From positions 1-35,124 of the forward strand of contig JARXKM010000017.1 in the NCBI GenBank assembly GCA_030272785.1: DNA of 35,124 nt, read 5' to 3'. Below, in pieces: positions 1 through 9,551 of the stretch (positions within the stretch are counted from its first letter, which is position 1; the number at the start of each line of letters is the position of its first letter). Under the pieces are notes generated by a model. That model saw only the letters and a list, made by a program, of their open reading frames with translations, was not told the origin of the DNA and did not search any database. Source of the DNA: Pseudomonadota bacterium. GTDB taxonomy: Bacteria; Pseudomonadota; Gammaproteobacteria; Burkholderiales; Burkholderiaceae_D. Both the position numbers and the translations under genes were made by a program.

Positions 1-65
1 TGTGTAGCCGATCTGTGTAGCCGATCTGTGTAGCCGATTTGTGTAGCCGATTTGTGTAGCCAACC
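1..65. repeat. 13-bp tandem repeat (tgtgtagccgat[c/t]), about 5 copies, reaching the window edge
   Basis: Direct reading: tgtgtagccgatc x2, tgtgtagccgatt x2, then the degenerate copy tgtgtagccaacc. Confidence 0.9.
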
Positions 66-79
66 TGTGCGGCGATCGC

Positions 80-562
80 CTACCCCGGCGGCAATGGCGG
101 ATTGGCCGGCGCCTTCACTTCTTTCAGCACGAACGAGGTGTACACCTCCTTCACGCTGGGCAGGCCGTTGATGAATTTTTCGGCGAACAGGCCGTACGCT
201 TCGAGGTCCTCGGCCACCACCGTCAGCTGGTGGTCGTAGCGCCCGGAGATGCGGTGGCAGGCCAGCACCTGAGGGATCGCCAGCACCGCCTGCTCGAACT
301 CGTGCACGTACTGGGTGTGGTTTTTGTCGAGCGAGATGTGGATGAAGGCCGTCACCTGGTAGCCCAGCTTGCGCGAATCGAGCCGCGCCTGGTAGCCGCA
401 GATCACCCCCGCGCTTTCGAGCCGCTTGACGCGCCGCCAGCACGGCGAGGCGGTCAGCGCCACCCGTTCGGCCAGCTCTGCGCTGGACAAGCGCGCGTCA
501 GCCTGCAGTTCCTCGAGGATCTTGCGGTCGATGCGGTCCAGCTTTACCTTTGGCGAGATCAT
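80..562 (-). CDS. Lrp/AsnC family transcriptional regulator
   Basis: ORF 80..598 with likely start at the internal Met (MISPKVKLDRIDRKILEELQADARLSSAELAERVALTASPCWRRVKRLESAGVI), a typical AsnC HTH followed by a RAM/AsnC ligand domain. Confidence 0.93.
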   Translation of the reverse strand: MISPKVKLDRIDRKILEELQADARLSSAELAERVALTASPCWRRVKRLESAGVICGYQARLDSRKLGYQVTAFIHISLDKNHTQYVHEFEQAVLAIPQVLACHRISGRYDHQLTVVAEDLEAYGLFAEKFINGLPSVKEVYTSFVLKEVKAPANPPLPPG

Positions 563-634
563 TGCGTCATTTCCCCGTTCTTGGAATGTCCATGGCAAAA
601 AAGCCGGTGGTTGCAGCCTGAATATAGCAAAATA

Positions 635-671
635 TTGCGCAATGTCACAGATATAATTTACCTTTGCGCAA
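635..671. promoter_or_regulatory. Two copies of the palindrome TTGCGCAA in the Lrp/TonB divergent intergenic region; putative operator
   Basis: TTGCGCAA at 635-642 and 664-671, 29 bp apart, in an AT-rich stretch between divergent genes. Confidence 0.45.
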
Positions 672-809
672 CAAAACCACGCACCGAGCTGGCCATCGAC
701 GGATCGAATCTACCCATGCGACTCCTGCTTTCCCGCGCTCTGGCGCGCGCCACCGCGCCGCCGCCGAACCCCTTTCCATCCATCGCCTCACCTCAGGAGT
801 AATTGCGCC

Positions 810-3635
810 ATGTCGAACCAGAGATTCCCCTTCACGCCGTCGGTGCTGCTGCTCGGCGCCGCCTTCGGCCCGTGCCTGCTGTTGCTGCTGCCGGCGCCCG
901 CCGCCGCCCAGGCTGCCCAGGCTGCCGATGCCGCCGCGCCGGTCATCGAGCGGGTGGTCGTGACCGGCTCGTCGATCAAGCGCATCGACGGCGAGACCGC
1001 GCTGCCGGTGCAGATCCTCAAGCGCGAGGACATCGAGCGCATCGGCGCGTCATCGACCGAGGAACTGGTCAAGCAGCTCAGCTCGCTGTCGAGCGCCGGC
1101 AGCGCCACCACCGTCGCCAACGCATCCGGCTTCGGCGGCGGCAACATCGCCACCGTGTCGCTGCGCGGGCTCGGCGGCGGGCGCACCCTGGTGCTGGTGA
1201 ACGGTCGCCGCGTGTCGGTGTACGGCGGCGGCTCGGCCGGCGCGGCCGGCTCGTCGGTCGACATCAACAGCATCCCGCTGGCGGCCATCGAACGCGTCGA
1301 GGTGCTCAAGGACGGCGCCTCGGCCGTCTACGGCAGCGACGCCATCGCCGGCGTCGTCAACTTCATCCTGCGCAAGGACTTCAGCGGCGTCGAACTATCG
1401 GGCACCTACGGCCAGCCGAGCGCGGGCGGCCACGGCAAGGACAAGAAGGCGGGCCTGTTCGCCGGCGTCGGCAAGCTGGCCGAGGACGGCTACAACGTCA
1501 CCTTCGGCGCCAACGTGCAGAAGACCGACCCGATCTTCGGCGTCGACCGCCCGTACGCCAACCGGCTCAACGTCGCCGAGCAGAACGACGGCCTGTCGTC
1601 GATCTCGTTCCCGGCCAACGTGACGCTCTACACCAGCGGCACGCTGGTCAACCCGGCGCTGCCGGACTGCGGGCCGGTGTCGCAGGTGTCGCCCTACGCG
1701 AGCACCCGCTGCAGCTTCGACAACAGCCCGTTCGTGTCGATCCAGCCGGAGTCGCTCAAGGCGAGCGTGCTGGCCAACGGCCGCCTGACCCTGAGCCCGA
1801 ACGCCGAGGCCTATTTCGAGGGCAGCTACACCAACAACAAGATCACCTCGACCACCCAGCCGGTGCCGATCGCCTACAACGCCATCACCACCGCCAGCAA
1901 TCCGTATGTGCCGGCCTACAAGCTGCTGATCGCCCAGTACCCGGCGCTCGCCACCAAGCCGGCGTCGGCGCTGGGCGGCTTCGTGCTGGTGCCGACCAGC
2001 CCCTATTATCCGCAGGCGTTCGCCGCCGCCAACGGCTTGAGCGGCAAGCCCTTGCTGCTCAATTACCGCGACGTCGCCAACGGCCCGCGCCAGACCCGCG
2101 ACAACGCCGAGAACAGCCGCTTCATGACGGGCGTGCGCGGCAGCTGGTCCGGCTGGGACCTCGATTCGGCGCTGCTGTACAGCGAGAGCAAGGTCAACGA
2201 GGAGCTGCTGACCGGCTACGCGCAGTATTCGAAAGTGCTGCCGGTCCTCAACAGCGGCCTGATCAACCCGTTCGGCGACACCGCCGACAAGGCGGCGCTG
2301 GCGCAGGCCCAGGCGGCCGAATTTCGCGGCACCAGCTACACCACCAAGACCTCCACTACCTCGCTCGACGTGAAGGGTTCGCGCGAGCTGTTCAGCCTGG
2401 CCGGCGGCGCAGTGGCGCTGGCGCTCGGCGCCGAACTGCGCGCCGAAAAGTTCGCCTACGACCCGTCGGTGGCGATCCAGACCGGCGACATCGCCGGCCT
2501 CGGCGGCAACGCCTTCCCGGTCACCGGCAAACGCCGCGTCAGCTCGGCGTTCGCCGAAGTGAGCGTGCCGCTGGCGCGCAAGCTCGACGCCGACCTCGCC
2601 GCCCGCTACGACAACTACCAGGGCGTCGGCGACACCGTCAATCCGAAGGCGTCGATTCGCTGGCAGCCGAGCAGCATGTTCCTGCTGCGCTCATCGGTCG
2701 GCAGCGGTTTCCGCGCGCCGTCGCTGACCGACCTGTACACCTCGCAGGCGACCAGCGTCACCGCCAACGGCACGCGCGACCCGATCCGCTGCCCGGACAT
2801 CAAGACCGGCGCGCCGGGCGACTGCAGCTTCCAGTTCACCACCATCACCGGCGGCAACCCGACGCTGGCGCCGGAGAAGTCGCTGTCGTACACGGTCGGC
2901 ATGCTGTTCGAGCCGGTCAAGGAACTCTCGATCAGCGTCGACGCCTTCCGCGTCAACCTGAAGAACGCCATCGTCGTCGGCGGCCTGTCGTCGACCTATT
3001 TCCTCGCCACCGCCGAACGCGCCAAGCAGTACGAAGCGTTCATCCTGCGCGGCGCGCCGGACGGCAACGCCAGCGGGGTCGGCCCGATCACCGGCATCCT
3101 GCAGACCAACGCCAACCTGTTCAAGACCCAGCTGGCCGGCGTCGACCTCGATGCCAAGTATGGCCTGCGCCTCGGCGCCGGCCAGCGCCTGACGGTGCGC
3201 ATGAGCGGCACCTACCTGGCCAAGTACGACGTGCAGGGACCGTCCGGCGCCTACACCAGCGCGCTCGACACCGCCCTCAATGCCGGCGGCGGCGTGGTGC
3301 TGCGCTGGAAGCACAACGCCAGCGTCGCCTACGACAGCGGGCCGTTCGCCGCCTCGCTGTCGCAGAACTACCAGAAGGGCTACGTCGACGTGCTGGGCAA
3401 CCGCGCGCCGGCCGGCTCGACGCCGCGCAAGGTCGCCGCCTACCAGACCTTCGACGCGCAGGTCGGCTACAACGGTTTGCGCGCCACCAAGGTGTCGCTC
3501 GGCGTGAAGAACCTGACTGACCGTACGCCGCCGTATACCAACCTGAGCTCGAACTTCCTCGGCGGTTACGATGTCAGCTACGGCGACCCGCGCGGGCGCT
3601 ACGTCTACGTCACCGCAAGCTACACTTACAAATAG
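810..3635 (+). CDS. TonB-dependent receptor
   Basis: Signal peptide, plug (VVVTGSSIKRIDGETALPVQILKREDIERIG...LRGLGGGRTLVLVNGRRV...VEVLKDGASAVYGSDAIAGVVNFI), C-terminal beta-barrel ending in aromatic-rich strands; AGGAG upstream of the ATG. Confidence 0.95.
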   Translation: MSNQRFPFTPSVLLLGAAFGPCLLLLLPAPAAAQAAQAADAAAPVIERVVVTGSSIKRIDGETALPVQILKREDIERIGASSTEELVKQLSSLSSAGSATTVANASGFGGGNIATVSLRGLGGGRTLVLVNGRRVSVYGGGSAGAAGSSVDINSIPLAAIERVEVLKDGASAVYGSDAIAGVVNFILRKDFSGVELSGTYGQPSAGGHGKDKKAGLFAGVGKLAEDGYNVTFGANVQKTDPIFGVDRPYANRLNVAEQNDGLSSISFPANVTLYTSGTLVNPALPDCGPVSQVSPYASTRCSFDNSPFVSIQPESLKASVLANGRLTLSPNAEAYFEGSYTNNKITSTTQPVPIAYNAITTASNPYVPAYKLLIAQYPALATKPASALGGFVLVPTSPYYPQAFAAANGLSGKPLLLNYRDVANGPRQTRDNAENSRFMTGVRGSWSGWDLDSALLYSESKVNEELLTGYAQYSKVLPVLNSGLINPFGDTADKAALAQAQAAEFRGTSYTTKTSTTSLDVKGSRELFSLAGGAVALALGAELRAEKFAYDPSVAIQTGDIAGLGGNAFPVTGKRRVSSAFAEVSVPLARKLDADLAARYDNYQGVGDTVNPKASIRWQPSSMFLLRSSVGSGFRAPSLTDLYTSQATSVTANGTRDPIRCPDIKTGAPGDCSFQFTTITGGNPTLAPEKSLSYTVGMLFEPVKELSISVDAFRVNLKNAIVVGGLSSTYFLATAERAKQYEAFILRGAPDGNASGVGPITGILQTNANLFKTQLAGVDLDAKYGLRLGAGQRLTVRMSGTYLAKYDVQGPSGAYTSALDTALNAGGGVVLRWKHNASVAYDSGPFAASLSQNYQKGYVDVLGNRAPAGSTPRKVAAYQTFDAQVGYNGLRATKVSLGVKNLTDRTPPYTNLSSNFLGGYDVSYGDPRGRYVYVTASYTYK

Positions 3636-3652
3636 GCCGTAGCTTGGCTGAC

Positions 3653-3679
3653 CCGGCCGGGCGCGATCCGCCCGGCCGG
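3653..3679 (+). terminator. Strong GC hairpin after the TonB receptor gene; possible terminator
   Basis: Perfect 11-bp stem ccggccgggcg-cgatc-cgcccggccgg followed by ccttta. The U-tract is weak. Confidence 0.5.
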
Positions 3680-3710
3680 CCTTTACCGCACGCTAGCTCA
3701 AGGATTCCCA

Positions 3711-5102
3711 ATGCCCCTCCCTGTCCCACGCACTACCCTGCTGGCGCTGCTGCTGGCCACCGGCGCCGCCAGCGCCGCCCAGCCGAACGCCGCCAGCGCC
3801 GCCGAGCCGAACGTCGCCGCCCGCCAGCCCCAGATCGACGCCATCGTGCGCGCCATTTCGCCGCAACGTATCCAGGCCAATATCGACAAGCTGGTCAGCT
3901 TCGGCACCCGCCACACCATGTCCGACACCGTCTCCGAAACGCACGGCATCGGCGCGGCGCGGCGCTGGATCAAGGCCGAACTAGAACGCTGCGGCGCGGC
4001 CGCCGGCGGCCGCCTGCAGGTCGCCTTCGACAGCCACCTGCACCCGGTCGACCGGCGCCTAGCGCGGCCCACCGAGATCGTCAACGTCGTCGCCACCCTG
4101 CCCGGCAGCCAGGCCGCGTCGCGCGAGCGCATCTACGTCGTCAGCGGCCACTACGACTCGCGCAACAGCGACGACGCCGACGCCGTCAACGACGCTCCGG
4201 GCGCCAACGACGACGCCTCGGGCAGCGCGGCGGTAATCGAAATGGCCTGCGTGATGGCGCGCTACCAGTTCGACGCCACCCTGGTGTTCATGACCGTCGC
4301 CGCCGAGGAACAGGGGCTGTACGGCTCGACCGACTACGCCGAGAAGGCGAAGCAGCAAAAACGCAACATCGCCGGCATGTTCACCAACGACATCATCGGC
4401 AGCTCCTACAACGAGGACGGCCAGCGCGACAACGGCCAGGTGCGCCTGTTCGCCGAGGGCATCCCGGCGCTCAAGGACATGCCGGACAATTTGCGCACCT
4501 TGATCCAGACCGGCGGCGAAAACGATACGCTGCCGCGCCAGCTGGCGCGCCACGTCAAGGAAATCGGCGAGCGCTATGTCGACGGCTTCAAGGTGACGGT
4601 GGTGACGCGGCGCGACCGCTACCTGCGCGGCGGTGACCACGCCCCCTTCCTCGACCGCGGTTTCGCCGCGCTGCGCTTCACCGAGCCGGCCGAAAACTTC
4701 AACCACCAGCACCAGAACGTGCGCAAGGAAGGCGCGCTGCAATATGGCGACCTGCCCGAGTTCGTCGACCCGGCCTACATCGCGCAGGTGGCGCGCGTCA
4801 ACGCCGCCGCGCTGGCGTCGCTGGCCTTGGCGCCGGCCGCGCCGCAGGAAGTCAAGATCCGCACCGCCAGGCTGGATAACCACACCGACCTGACCTGGCA
4901 GGCCAACGCCGAACCGGACCTGGCCGGCTACCGCGTCGTCTGGCGCGACACCACCGCCGCGCAGTGGCAGGGCAGCCGGTTCGTCGGCAAGGTGACCGCG
5001 GTGACGATGCCGCAGTCGAAGGACAATCTGTTCTTCGGCGTGCAGGCGGTCGACCGGGACGGCAACGCCAGCGTGGCGACCTACCCGCTGCCGCAACGCT
5101 GA
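3711..5102 (+). CDS. M28 family metallopeptidase with a C-terminal fibronectin-III-like domain
   Basis: Signal peptide; YVVSGHYDSRNSDDADAVNDAPGANDDASGSAAVIEMA and AAEEQGLYGSTDYAEKA motifs; C-terminal NHTDLTWQANAEPDLAGYRVVWRD...GVQAVDRDGNAS. Confidence 0.9.
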   Translation: MPLPVPRTTLLALLLATGAASAAQPNAASAAEPNVAARQPQIDAIVRAISPQRIQANIDKLVSFGTRHTMSDTVSETHGIGAARRWIKAELERCGAAAGGRLQVAFDSHLHPVDRRLARPTEIVNVVATLPGSQAASRERIYVVSGHYDSRNSDDADAVNDAPGANDDASGSAAVIEMACVMARYQFDATLVFMTVAAEEQGLYGSTDYAEKAKQQKRNIAGMFTNDIIGSSYNEDGQRDNGQVRLFAEGIPALKDMPDNLRTLIQTGGENDTLPRQLARHVKEIGERYVDGFKVTVVTRRDRYLRGGDHAPFLDRGFAALRFTEPAENFNHQHQNVRKEGALQYGDLPEFVDPAYIAQVARVNAAALASLALAPAAPQEVKIRTARLDNHTDLTWQANAEPDLAGYRVVWRDTTAAQWQGSRFVGKVTAVTMPQSKDNLFFGVQAVDRDGNASVATYPLPQR

Positions 5103-5127
5103 CCCAGGTGCCGGTCGCCGCGCCGCG

Positions 5128-5850
5128 TTACGCCGGCGCGCCGACCCGCAGCGCCGTCTCGGGCAGCGTCGCCTCGCGCAGCGTGAACACGCTGACCACG
5201 CGCGCCAGGCTGCCCGCCTGGTCATTCAACGCTTCGGCCGCCGCCGCGGCCTGTTCGACCAGCGCGGCGTTCTGCTGGGTGGTCTCATCCATCTGCGCGA
5301 TCGCCTGGTTGATCTGGGCGATGCCGGCGCTTTGCTCGCTGCTGGCGACCGTGATCTCGATCATGATGTCGGTGACCTTGCGCACGCTCTCGACGATCTG
5401 TCCCATGGTGCCGCCGGCCTGTTCGAACAGCGCGCTGCCGGCGCCGACCTGCGCCACCGAGTCGCCGATCAAGGCCTTGATTTCCTTGGCCGCGACGGTG
5501 CTGCGCTGGGCCAGGCCGCGCACTTCGGCGGCCACCACGGCAAAGCCGCGCCCATGCTCGCCGGCGCGCGCCGCTTCGACGGCGGCATTGAGCGCGAGGA
5601 TGTTGGTCTGGAAGGCGATGCCGTCGATGACGCCGATGATGTCGACGATGCGCTTGGAGGCGCCGTTGATGCCCTGCATCGTCACCACTACCTGGCGCAC
5701 TACCTGGTCGCCCTTGAGCGCGGCATCGGCCGCCGACAGGGCCAGCTGGTTGGCGCGCTGCGCGTTGTCGGCGTTCTGGCGCACCGTGCCGCTGAGCTGC
5801 TCCATCGCGAAAATCCGCAATGCCCATGGCGCGCAGGGACACATTTTCAA
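5128..5850 (-). pseudogene. Truncated methyl-accepting chemotaxis protein (C-terminal signalling arm only)
   Basis: [22 protein letters not shown]...[47 protein letters not shown] is the MCP hairpin tip and C-helix. No TM helices, ligand domain, HAMP or N-terminal methylation helix. Confidence 0.75.
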
Positions 5851-5916
5851 GCGTCAACGAGCGCGCAGCACTACACTAGACTATATTTCGCCCCCCTGCC
5901 ACGGAATCCCTTGCCC

Positions 5917-6876
5917 ATGCATCCCATCGACGCCGTCGACGACCCCGAAGACACCCTGCACACGCCGGCCGAACGGGCCGCCGCAGCTGCCCGCAGCACC
6001 TGGGTCAGTGTCGCCGTCAACATCGCCCTGAGCGCCACCCAGGTCACCGTCGGCGTGCTGGCCAGGTCGCAGGGCCTGATCGCCGACGGCATCCATTCGC
6101 TGTCCGACCTGGTCGCCGATTTCGTCGTGCTGTTCGCCAGCCACCACGGCGCCAAGGCAGCCGACGCCGGCCATCCCTACGGCCACCAGCGCTTCGAGAC
6201 CGCCGCCTCGATGTTGGTCGGCGCGCTGTTGCTGGCGGTCGGCGCCGGCATGGCCTGGTCGGCCATCGGCAAGCTGCAACATCCCGACACCATCGCCGCC
6301 GTCCATGCGGTGGCGCTGGCGGTCGCGGCCACCGCGCTGGTGGCCAAAGAGATCCTGTTTCGCTACATGCTGAAGGTCGCCAAGCAGGTCAAGTCGAGCA
6401 TGCTGGTGGCGAATGCCTGGCATGCGCGCTCGGACGCGGCATCGTCGCTGGTGGTCGGCATCGGCATTGCCGGCAACCTGGCCGGCTATCCGCTGCTCGA
6501 CCCGGTCGCCGCGCTGGTGGTCGGCCTGATGATCGCCAAGATGGGCTGGGGCTTTGCCTGGGACGCGCTGCACGCGCTGATGGACCGCGGCATCGACGCG
6601 CAGGAGGTCGCCGCCATCACCGCCACTTTGCGCGCGACGCCTGGCGTGATGGGCGTGCACGACGTGCGCACCCGGAAAATGGGCGACATGATCGTGGTCG
6701 ACGCCCACCTCGAGGTCGACGCCACCATCCCGGTCGCCGCCGGTCACGACATCGCCGTCGCGGCGCGCCGCAACGTGATGGAGCGCCACCGGGTGCTCTC
6801 GCTGATGACCCACGTCGATCCGTGGCACCGGCCCGACCTCGACCATGCCGACGCGCGCGGCGGTGGCGTATCATGA
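5917..6876 (+). CDS. Cation diffusion facilitator (CDF) family transporter
   Basis: VGVLARSQGLIADGIHSLSDLVADFVVLFASHHGAKAADAGHPYGHQRFETAASML; HxxxD in both TM2-like (HSLSD) and TM5-like (HARSD) segments. ATG at 5917 chosen inside the longer ORF. Confidence 0.92.
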   Translation: MHPIDAVDDPEDTLHTPAERAAAAARSTWVSVAVNIALSATQVTVGVLARSQGLIADGIHSLSDLVADFVVLFASHHGAKAADAGHPYGHQRFETAASMLVGALLLAVGAGMAWSAIGKLQHPDTIAAVHAVALAVAATALVAKEILFRYMLKVAKQVKSSMLVANAWHARSDAASSLVVGIGIAGNLAGYPLLDPVAALVVGLMIAKMGWGFAWDALHALMDRGIDAQEVAAITATLRATPGVMGVHDVRTRKMGDMIVVDAHLEVDATIPVAAGHDIAVAARRNVMERHRVLSLMTHVDPWHRPDLDHADARGGGVS

Positions 6877-9446
6877 ACAGCACGGCGCCCGCCGCCGCCG
6901 GCCTGGCCGAAGCGGAAGCGGCGCGCCGCTTGCGCCAGGACGGGCCGAACGCGCTGGCGGTGTCGAAGCAGCGCTCGCTGCTGCGCCTGCTCGCCGAGGT
7001 GCTCGCGGAGCCGATGTTTCTGCTGCTGGTCGCCTGCGGCCTGATCTACCTGATGCTGGGCGACCGCGGCGAGGCGCTGATGCTGCTCGGCTTCGTGTTC
7101 GTCGTCATGGGCATCACGTTTTCCCAGCAGCGGCGCGCAGAAAACGCGCTCGCCGCGCTGCGCGAGATGGCGAGTCCGACCGCGCTGGTGATGCGCGACG
7201 GCGTGGCACGCAGCATCGCCGCCAGAGCGCTGGTGTGCGGCGACGTGGTGCTGATCTCCGAAGGCAACCGGGTGCCGGCCGACCTGCGCCTGCTGGCGTC
7301 GTCGAACCTGGCGATGGACGAATCGATGCTGACTGGCGAATCGGTGGCGGTGTCGAAGTTCGCCGCCCGCGCCAATGGCGCCGATCACGCCGATCACGCC
7401 GGCGAGGTCTATTCCGGCACGCTGGTCACGCAGGGCAATGCCAGCGGCATCGTCATCGCCACCGGCGCACGCAGCGCGCTCGGACGCATCGGCGCCTCGC
7501 TGGCCGGCATCGCCACCGCGCCGACCCCGATTCAGCAGGAAACGCGCCGCGTGGTCAAGCGGGTCGCGCTGGTCGGCGTGCTGCTGGCGGCGGCGCTGGC
7601 GCTGCTGTTCTGGTGGCTGCGCGGCGACTGGCTGCACGGCCTGCTCGCCGGCCTGACCTTCGCGATGGCGGTGCTGCCGGAAGAACTGCCGGTGGTGCTG
7701 ACCATCTTCCTTGGCCTGGGCGCCTGGCGGCTGGCGCGCGCGCAGGTGCTGGCACGCCGGATCCCGGCCATCGAACTGCTCGGCGCGACCACCTTGCTGT
7801 GCGTCGACAAGACCGGTACCCTGACCATGAACCGTATGAGCGTGCGCGCGCTGTGGTCGGAAGCGGCCGCCTACGACGTCGCCGGCGCTGGCGCTGCACC
7901 GCTGCAGGAAGAACTGCACGGCGTGCTCGAATTCGCCGTTTTGGCCAGCCACCGGCGCGCGTTCGATCCGATGGAGACGGCAATCGGCGCGGCCGGGCGG
8001 CGCCTGCTGGCCGATACCGAGCATCTGCACGGCGACTGGACCCTGCTCGACGACTACCCGCTGTCGAAGCAGATGCTGGCGATGTCGCGCGTGTGGCGCT
8101 CGCCCGACCTGCGCGCCAAGATGATCGCCGCCAAAGGGGCGCCCGAGGCGATCGTCGACCTGTGCCACCTCGAGGCCGGGCGCGCCGCGCTGATCGCAGG
8201 CCAGGTGGCGCGCATGGCCGCCGACGGATTGCGCGTACTCGGCGTCGCGCGCGCCGTGTTCGACGCCTCGGTCCTGCCGGGCAACCAGCACGATTTCGAT
8301 TTCGAATTTCTCGGCCTGATCGCGCTCGAAGACCCGGTGCGCGCGGCCGTGCCGGCGGCCATCGCCGAGTGCCGCCGCGCCGGCATCCGGGTGGTGATGA
8401 TCACCGGCGACCATCAGGCCACCGCCATCTCGATCGCCCGCCAGGCCGGGCTGGCGAACGGCGCCGCCACGCTCAGCGGCGCCGAACTGGCATCGCTCGA
8501 CGACGCCGGGCTGGCCGCGCGGCTGGCCGATACCGACATTTACTGCCGCGTGCAGCCGGCCCAGAAGCTGCGCCTGGTGCAGGCGTTTCGCGCGCGCGGC
8601 GAGGTGGTGGCGATGACCGGCGACGGCGTCAACGACGCGCCGGCGCTGAAGGCAGCCGACATCGGCGTGGCGATGGGGGCACTCGGCACCGACGTCGCCC
8701 GCGAGGCGGCCGCGCTGGTGCTGCTCGACGACGACTTCGGCTCGCTGGTGAGCGCGGTGCGCCAGGGCCGGCGCGTTTTCGCCAACCTGCGCAAGGCGAT
8801 CGTGTTCGTCGTCGCCGTGCACGTGCCGATCGTCGGCCTGTCGATCCTGCCGGTGCTGCTCGGCTGGCCGATGCTGCTGATGCCGGTGCATATCCTGTTC
8901 CTGCAGCTGATCATCGATCCGGCCTGCTCGGTGATCTTCGAGGCCGAACCGGCCGAAGCGGACGCGATGGCGTGCGGCCCGCGCCGGCCCGACGCGCGCC
9001 TGTTCGACCGTGTGGTGCTGCTGCGCGGCCTGTGGCAGGGCGGCGGCCTGCTGCTCGCGCTGGTGGCCGTCAACTGCGCCGCGCACGCCTCCGGAGGATC
9101 CGACGACGCCGCCCGCGCCGTCACGTTCTGCGTGCTGGTGCTGGCGAATCTCGGCCTGATCCAGGTCAACCGCGCGTGGTCGCAGCCGAGCTGGCGGCCC
9201 GGCACCGCGCGCAACCCGGCCTTCCCGGTCATCGCCGCCGGCGCGCTGATCCTGCTGGCGCTGATCGTCGGCGTCGCGCCCCTGCGCGCGCTGTTCGTGT
9301 TCGACCTGCCGCGCTGGCCGCTGGCCGCCGTCGGCGCCACCGCCCTGGCGGGCAGCCTGGCGTGGTTCGAGACAATCAAGTGGGTGGCCAACCGGCCGCT
9401 ACGGCCGGGCGCGTGTCCGATTGCCGGCTCTGCCCCCCGCGGGTAG
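6873..9446 (+). CDS. Cation-translocating P-type ATPase (P2/SERCA-like)
   Basis: DKTGTLT phosphorylation motif, LTGES, TGDGVNDAPALKAADIGVAMG, P2-type N-terminal domain; start overlaps the CDF stop by 4 bp (ATGA). Confidence 0.94.
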   Translation: MNSTAPAAAGLAEAEAARRLRQDGPNALAVSKQRSLLRLLAEVLAEPMFLLLVACGLIYLMLGDRGEALMLLGFVFVVMGITFSQQRRAENALAALREMASPTALVMRDGVARSIAARALVCGDVVLISEGNRVPADLRLLASSNLAMDESMLTGESVAVSKFAARANGADHADHAGEVYSGTLVTQGNASGIVIATGARSALGRIGASLAGIATAPTPIQQETRRVVKRVALVGVLLAAALALLFWWLRGDWLHGLLAGLTFAMAVLPEELPVVLTIFLGLGAWRLARAQVLARRIPAIELLGATTLLCVDKTGTLTMNRMSVRALWSEAAAYDVAGAGAAPLQEELHGVLEFAVLASHRRAFDPMETAIGAAGRRLLADTEHLHGDWTLLDDYPLSKQMLAMSRVWRSPDLRAKMIAAKGAPEAIVDLCHLEAGRAALIAGQVARMAADGLRVLGVARAVFDASVLPGNQHDFDFEFLGLIALEDPVRAAVPAAIAECRRAGIRVVMITGDHQATAISIARQAGLANGAATLSGAELASLDDAGLAARLADTDIYCRVQPAQKLRLVQAFRARGEVVAMTGDGVNDAPALKAADIGVAMGALGTDVAREAAALVLLDDDFGSLVSAVRQGRRVFANLRKAIVFVVAVHVPIVGLSILPVLLGWPMLLMPVHILFLQLIIDPACSVIFEAEPAEADAMACGPRRPDARLFDRVVLLRGLWQGGGLLLALVAVNCAAHASGGSDDAARAVTFCVLVLANLGLIQVNRAWSQPSWRPGTARNPAFPVIAAGALILLALIVGVAPLRALFVFDLPRWPLAAVGATALAGSLAWFETIKWVANRPLRPGACPIAGSAPRG

Positions 9447-9551
9447 AACCCCGCGGGTAGAACCCCGCGGGTAGAACCCCGCGGGTAGCCCCGCGCGAGT
9501 ATGCGCGCTACGGCCGGGCACGTGTGCGATTGCCGGCACTGACCCCCGGGG
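9399..9551. repeat. Approximately 44-bp imperfect direct duplication (9399-9443 and 9508-9551) flanking the 14-bp minisatellite
   Basis: ctacggccgggcgcgtgtccgattgccggctctgccccccgcgg versus ctacggccgggcacgtgtgcgattgccggcactgacccccgggg. Confidence 0.85.
9435..9488. repeat. 14-bp GC-rich minisatellite (ccccgcgggtagaa), nearly 4 copies, covering the ATPase stop codon
   Basis: Three exact units and a partial fourth read directly from the sequence. Confidence 0.92.

Noticed and set aside
803-3520. 905-aa ORF overlapping the TonB receptor
   Set aside because: Arg/Gln/Gly-rich out-of-frame shadow of a clearly real receptor gene; no domain signature.
6744-9086. 780-aa minus-strand ORF opposite the P-type ATPase
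   Set aside because: His/Gln/Arg-rich antisense shadow ORF typical of high-GC coding DNA.
9435-9488. Minisatellite considered as CRISPR-like
   Set aside because: 14-bp units are contiguous with no spacers; simple tandem repeat.
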